Part shown: piece by piece, positions 58,870 to 59,008 of the stretch
How positions within the stretch are numbered: position 1 is the first letter of the stretch
How the letters are laid out: each line of letters begins with the position of its first letter
From: an uncultured beta proteobacterium
GTDB taxonomy: Bacteria > Pseudomonadota > Gammaproteobacteria > Burkholderiales > Burkholderiaceae_C
Length of the DNA stretch: 59,008 nucleotides
Assembly (NCBI GenBank): GCA_903920695.1
Contig: CAIXNB010000185.1
Location: forward strand, 1 to 59,008
Direction of reading: 5' to 3'
Position numbers and translations under genes: made by a program
The notes under the pieces: model-generated
Database searches by the model: none
Seen by the model: the letters and a program-made list of their open reading frames with translations, nothing else
Told to the model about the DNA's origin: nothing

Positions 58870-59008
58870 CTAGGGAAACGCGGATTTATTCGATGAATTT
58901 GCCAACCTGCACAGGGACTCAGACGTTATGGTGGGGTAGCCACCACAACACCGAACCGACATGAATCCAACACTGCAGACCCAAGTCAGTTTTGCCCAGG
59001 CCGAGTAC
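58870..59008 (+). mobile_element. IS5-family-like insertion sequence, left end (runs off window)
   Basis: The element tip GGAAACGCGGATTTATTCG starts at 58874 right after CTAG (58870-58873), the preferred YTAR target of IS5. The first 65 bases are repeated in inverted orientation at 56468-56404. A transposase frame opens at 58961. The right end and the second target copy are beyond the window. Confidence 0.75.
58961..59008 (+). CDS. IS5-like transposase, N-terminal start (partial)
   Basis: ATG 58961 opens MNPTLQTQVSFAQAEY, 16 residues to the window end. The QxSFAxAEY text is like the start of IS5-family DDE transposases (remembered form QLSFAEAEYAGKRK). Position about 90 bases inside the element tip supports this. 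Confidence 0.65.
   Translation, partial: MNPTLQTQVSFAQAEY

Overview
The window comes from a betaproteobacterium. The ribosomal proteins, SecY and RpoA read as Burkholderiales, probably near Comamonadaceae/Rhodoferax; this is recognition by eye, with no search run. The catabolic genes point to a facultatively anaerobic degrader of aromatic or alicyclic acids.

Bases 1-7,850 are chromosomal core: the end of the spc operon and the alpha operon (rplE end, rpsN, rpsH, rplF, rplR, rpsE, rpmD, rplO, secY, infA, rpmJ, rpsM, rpsK, rpsD, rpoA, rplQ), then an initiator tRNA-fMet gene and a terminator. Right after the tRNA come four TAGCCCA repeats with an 11-bp period and a beheaded hotdog thioesterase gene, which look like an integration scar.

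Bases 8,300-55,600 form one catabolic island of CoA-thioester enzymes. (1) 8.3-15.9 kb: a lipocalin-like protein, two crotonases, and a leftward operon of MaoC hydratase, CitE-like lyase, two acyl-CoA dehydrogenases and a dienoyl-CoA-reductase-like SDR. (2) 16-25.5 kb: an enoyl reductase, then a leftward operon with an HMG-CoA-synthase/DUF35 fusion, thiolase, BadH-like dehydrogenase, BadI-like ring-opening hydrolase, a crotonase with a decayed dehydrogenase half, a paired MaoC hydratase, a CoA-transferase and a thioesterase. (3) 25.7-42 kb, rightward: SDR, MarR regulator, a Liv-type ABC importer, two acyl-CoA ligases (one AliA-like), a transglutaminase-like protein, a crotonase, an AliB-like dehydrogenase, an SDR, and a phosphatase/kinase/DUF6285 set resembling the LvaAB hydroxyacyl-CoA kinase. 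(4) 42-50.8 kb, leftward: an ATP-dependent benzoyl-CoA reductase operon in Azoarcus-type order (bzdN, O, P, Q, M, two small paralogous proteins, a BzdV-like ferredoxin reductase, a zinc-ribbon protein). (5) 51-55.6 kb: TetR regulator, 2-methylacyl-CoA racemase, BKACE enzyme and TesB thioesterase.

The likely logic is uptake, CoA activation, ATP-driven ring reduction and/or alicyclic dehydrogenation, hydration, BadH oxidation, BadI ring opening to a pimeloyl-type CoA ester, then beta-oxidation. The racemase, CitE-like lyase, HMG-CoA-synthase-like protein and hydroxyacyl-CoA kinase suggest a methyl- or alkyl-branched substrate. Recognisable dienoyl-CoA hydratase, hydroxy-enoyl-CoA dehydrogenase and oxo-enoyl-CoA hydrolase genes (bzdW/X/Y, dch/had/oah) are absent, so the layout is a hybrid of the Azoarcus Bzd reductase and the Rhodopseudomonas Bad/Ali lower pathway. 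A 13-bp palindrome (GTGTA-N3-TACAC and variants) recurs in seven promoter regions and suggests common control.

Bases 55,700-59,008 are the right edge: a second, intact hotdog thioesterase, a 65-bp remnant of an IS5-like insertion sequence, a truncated gene resembling a pilin-glycosylation ligase, a membrane zinc-ribbon protein with a polyproline tract, and a solute-binding-protein gene cut by an intact inverted IS5-like end whose transposase runs off the window.
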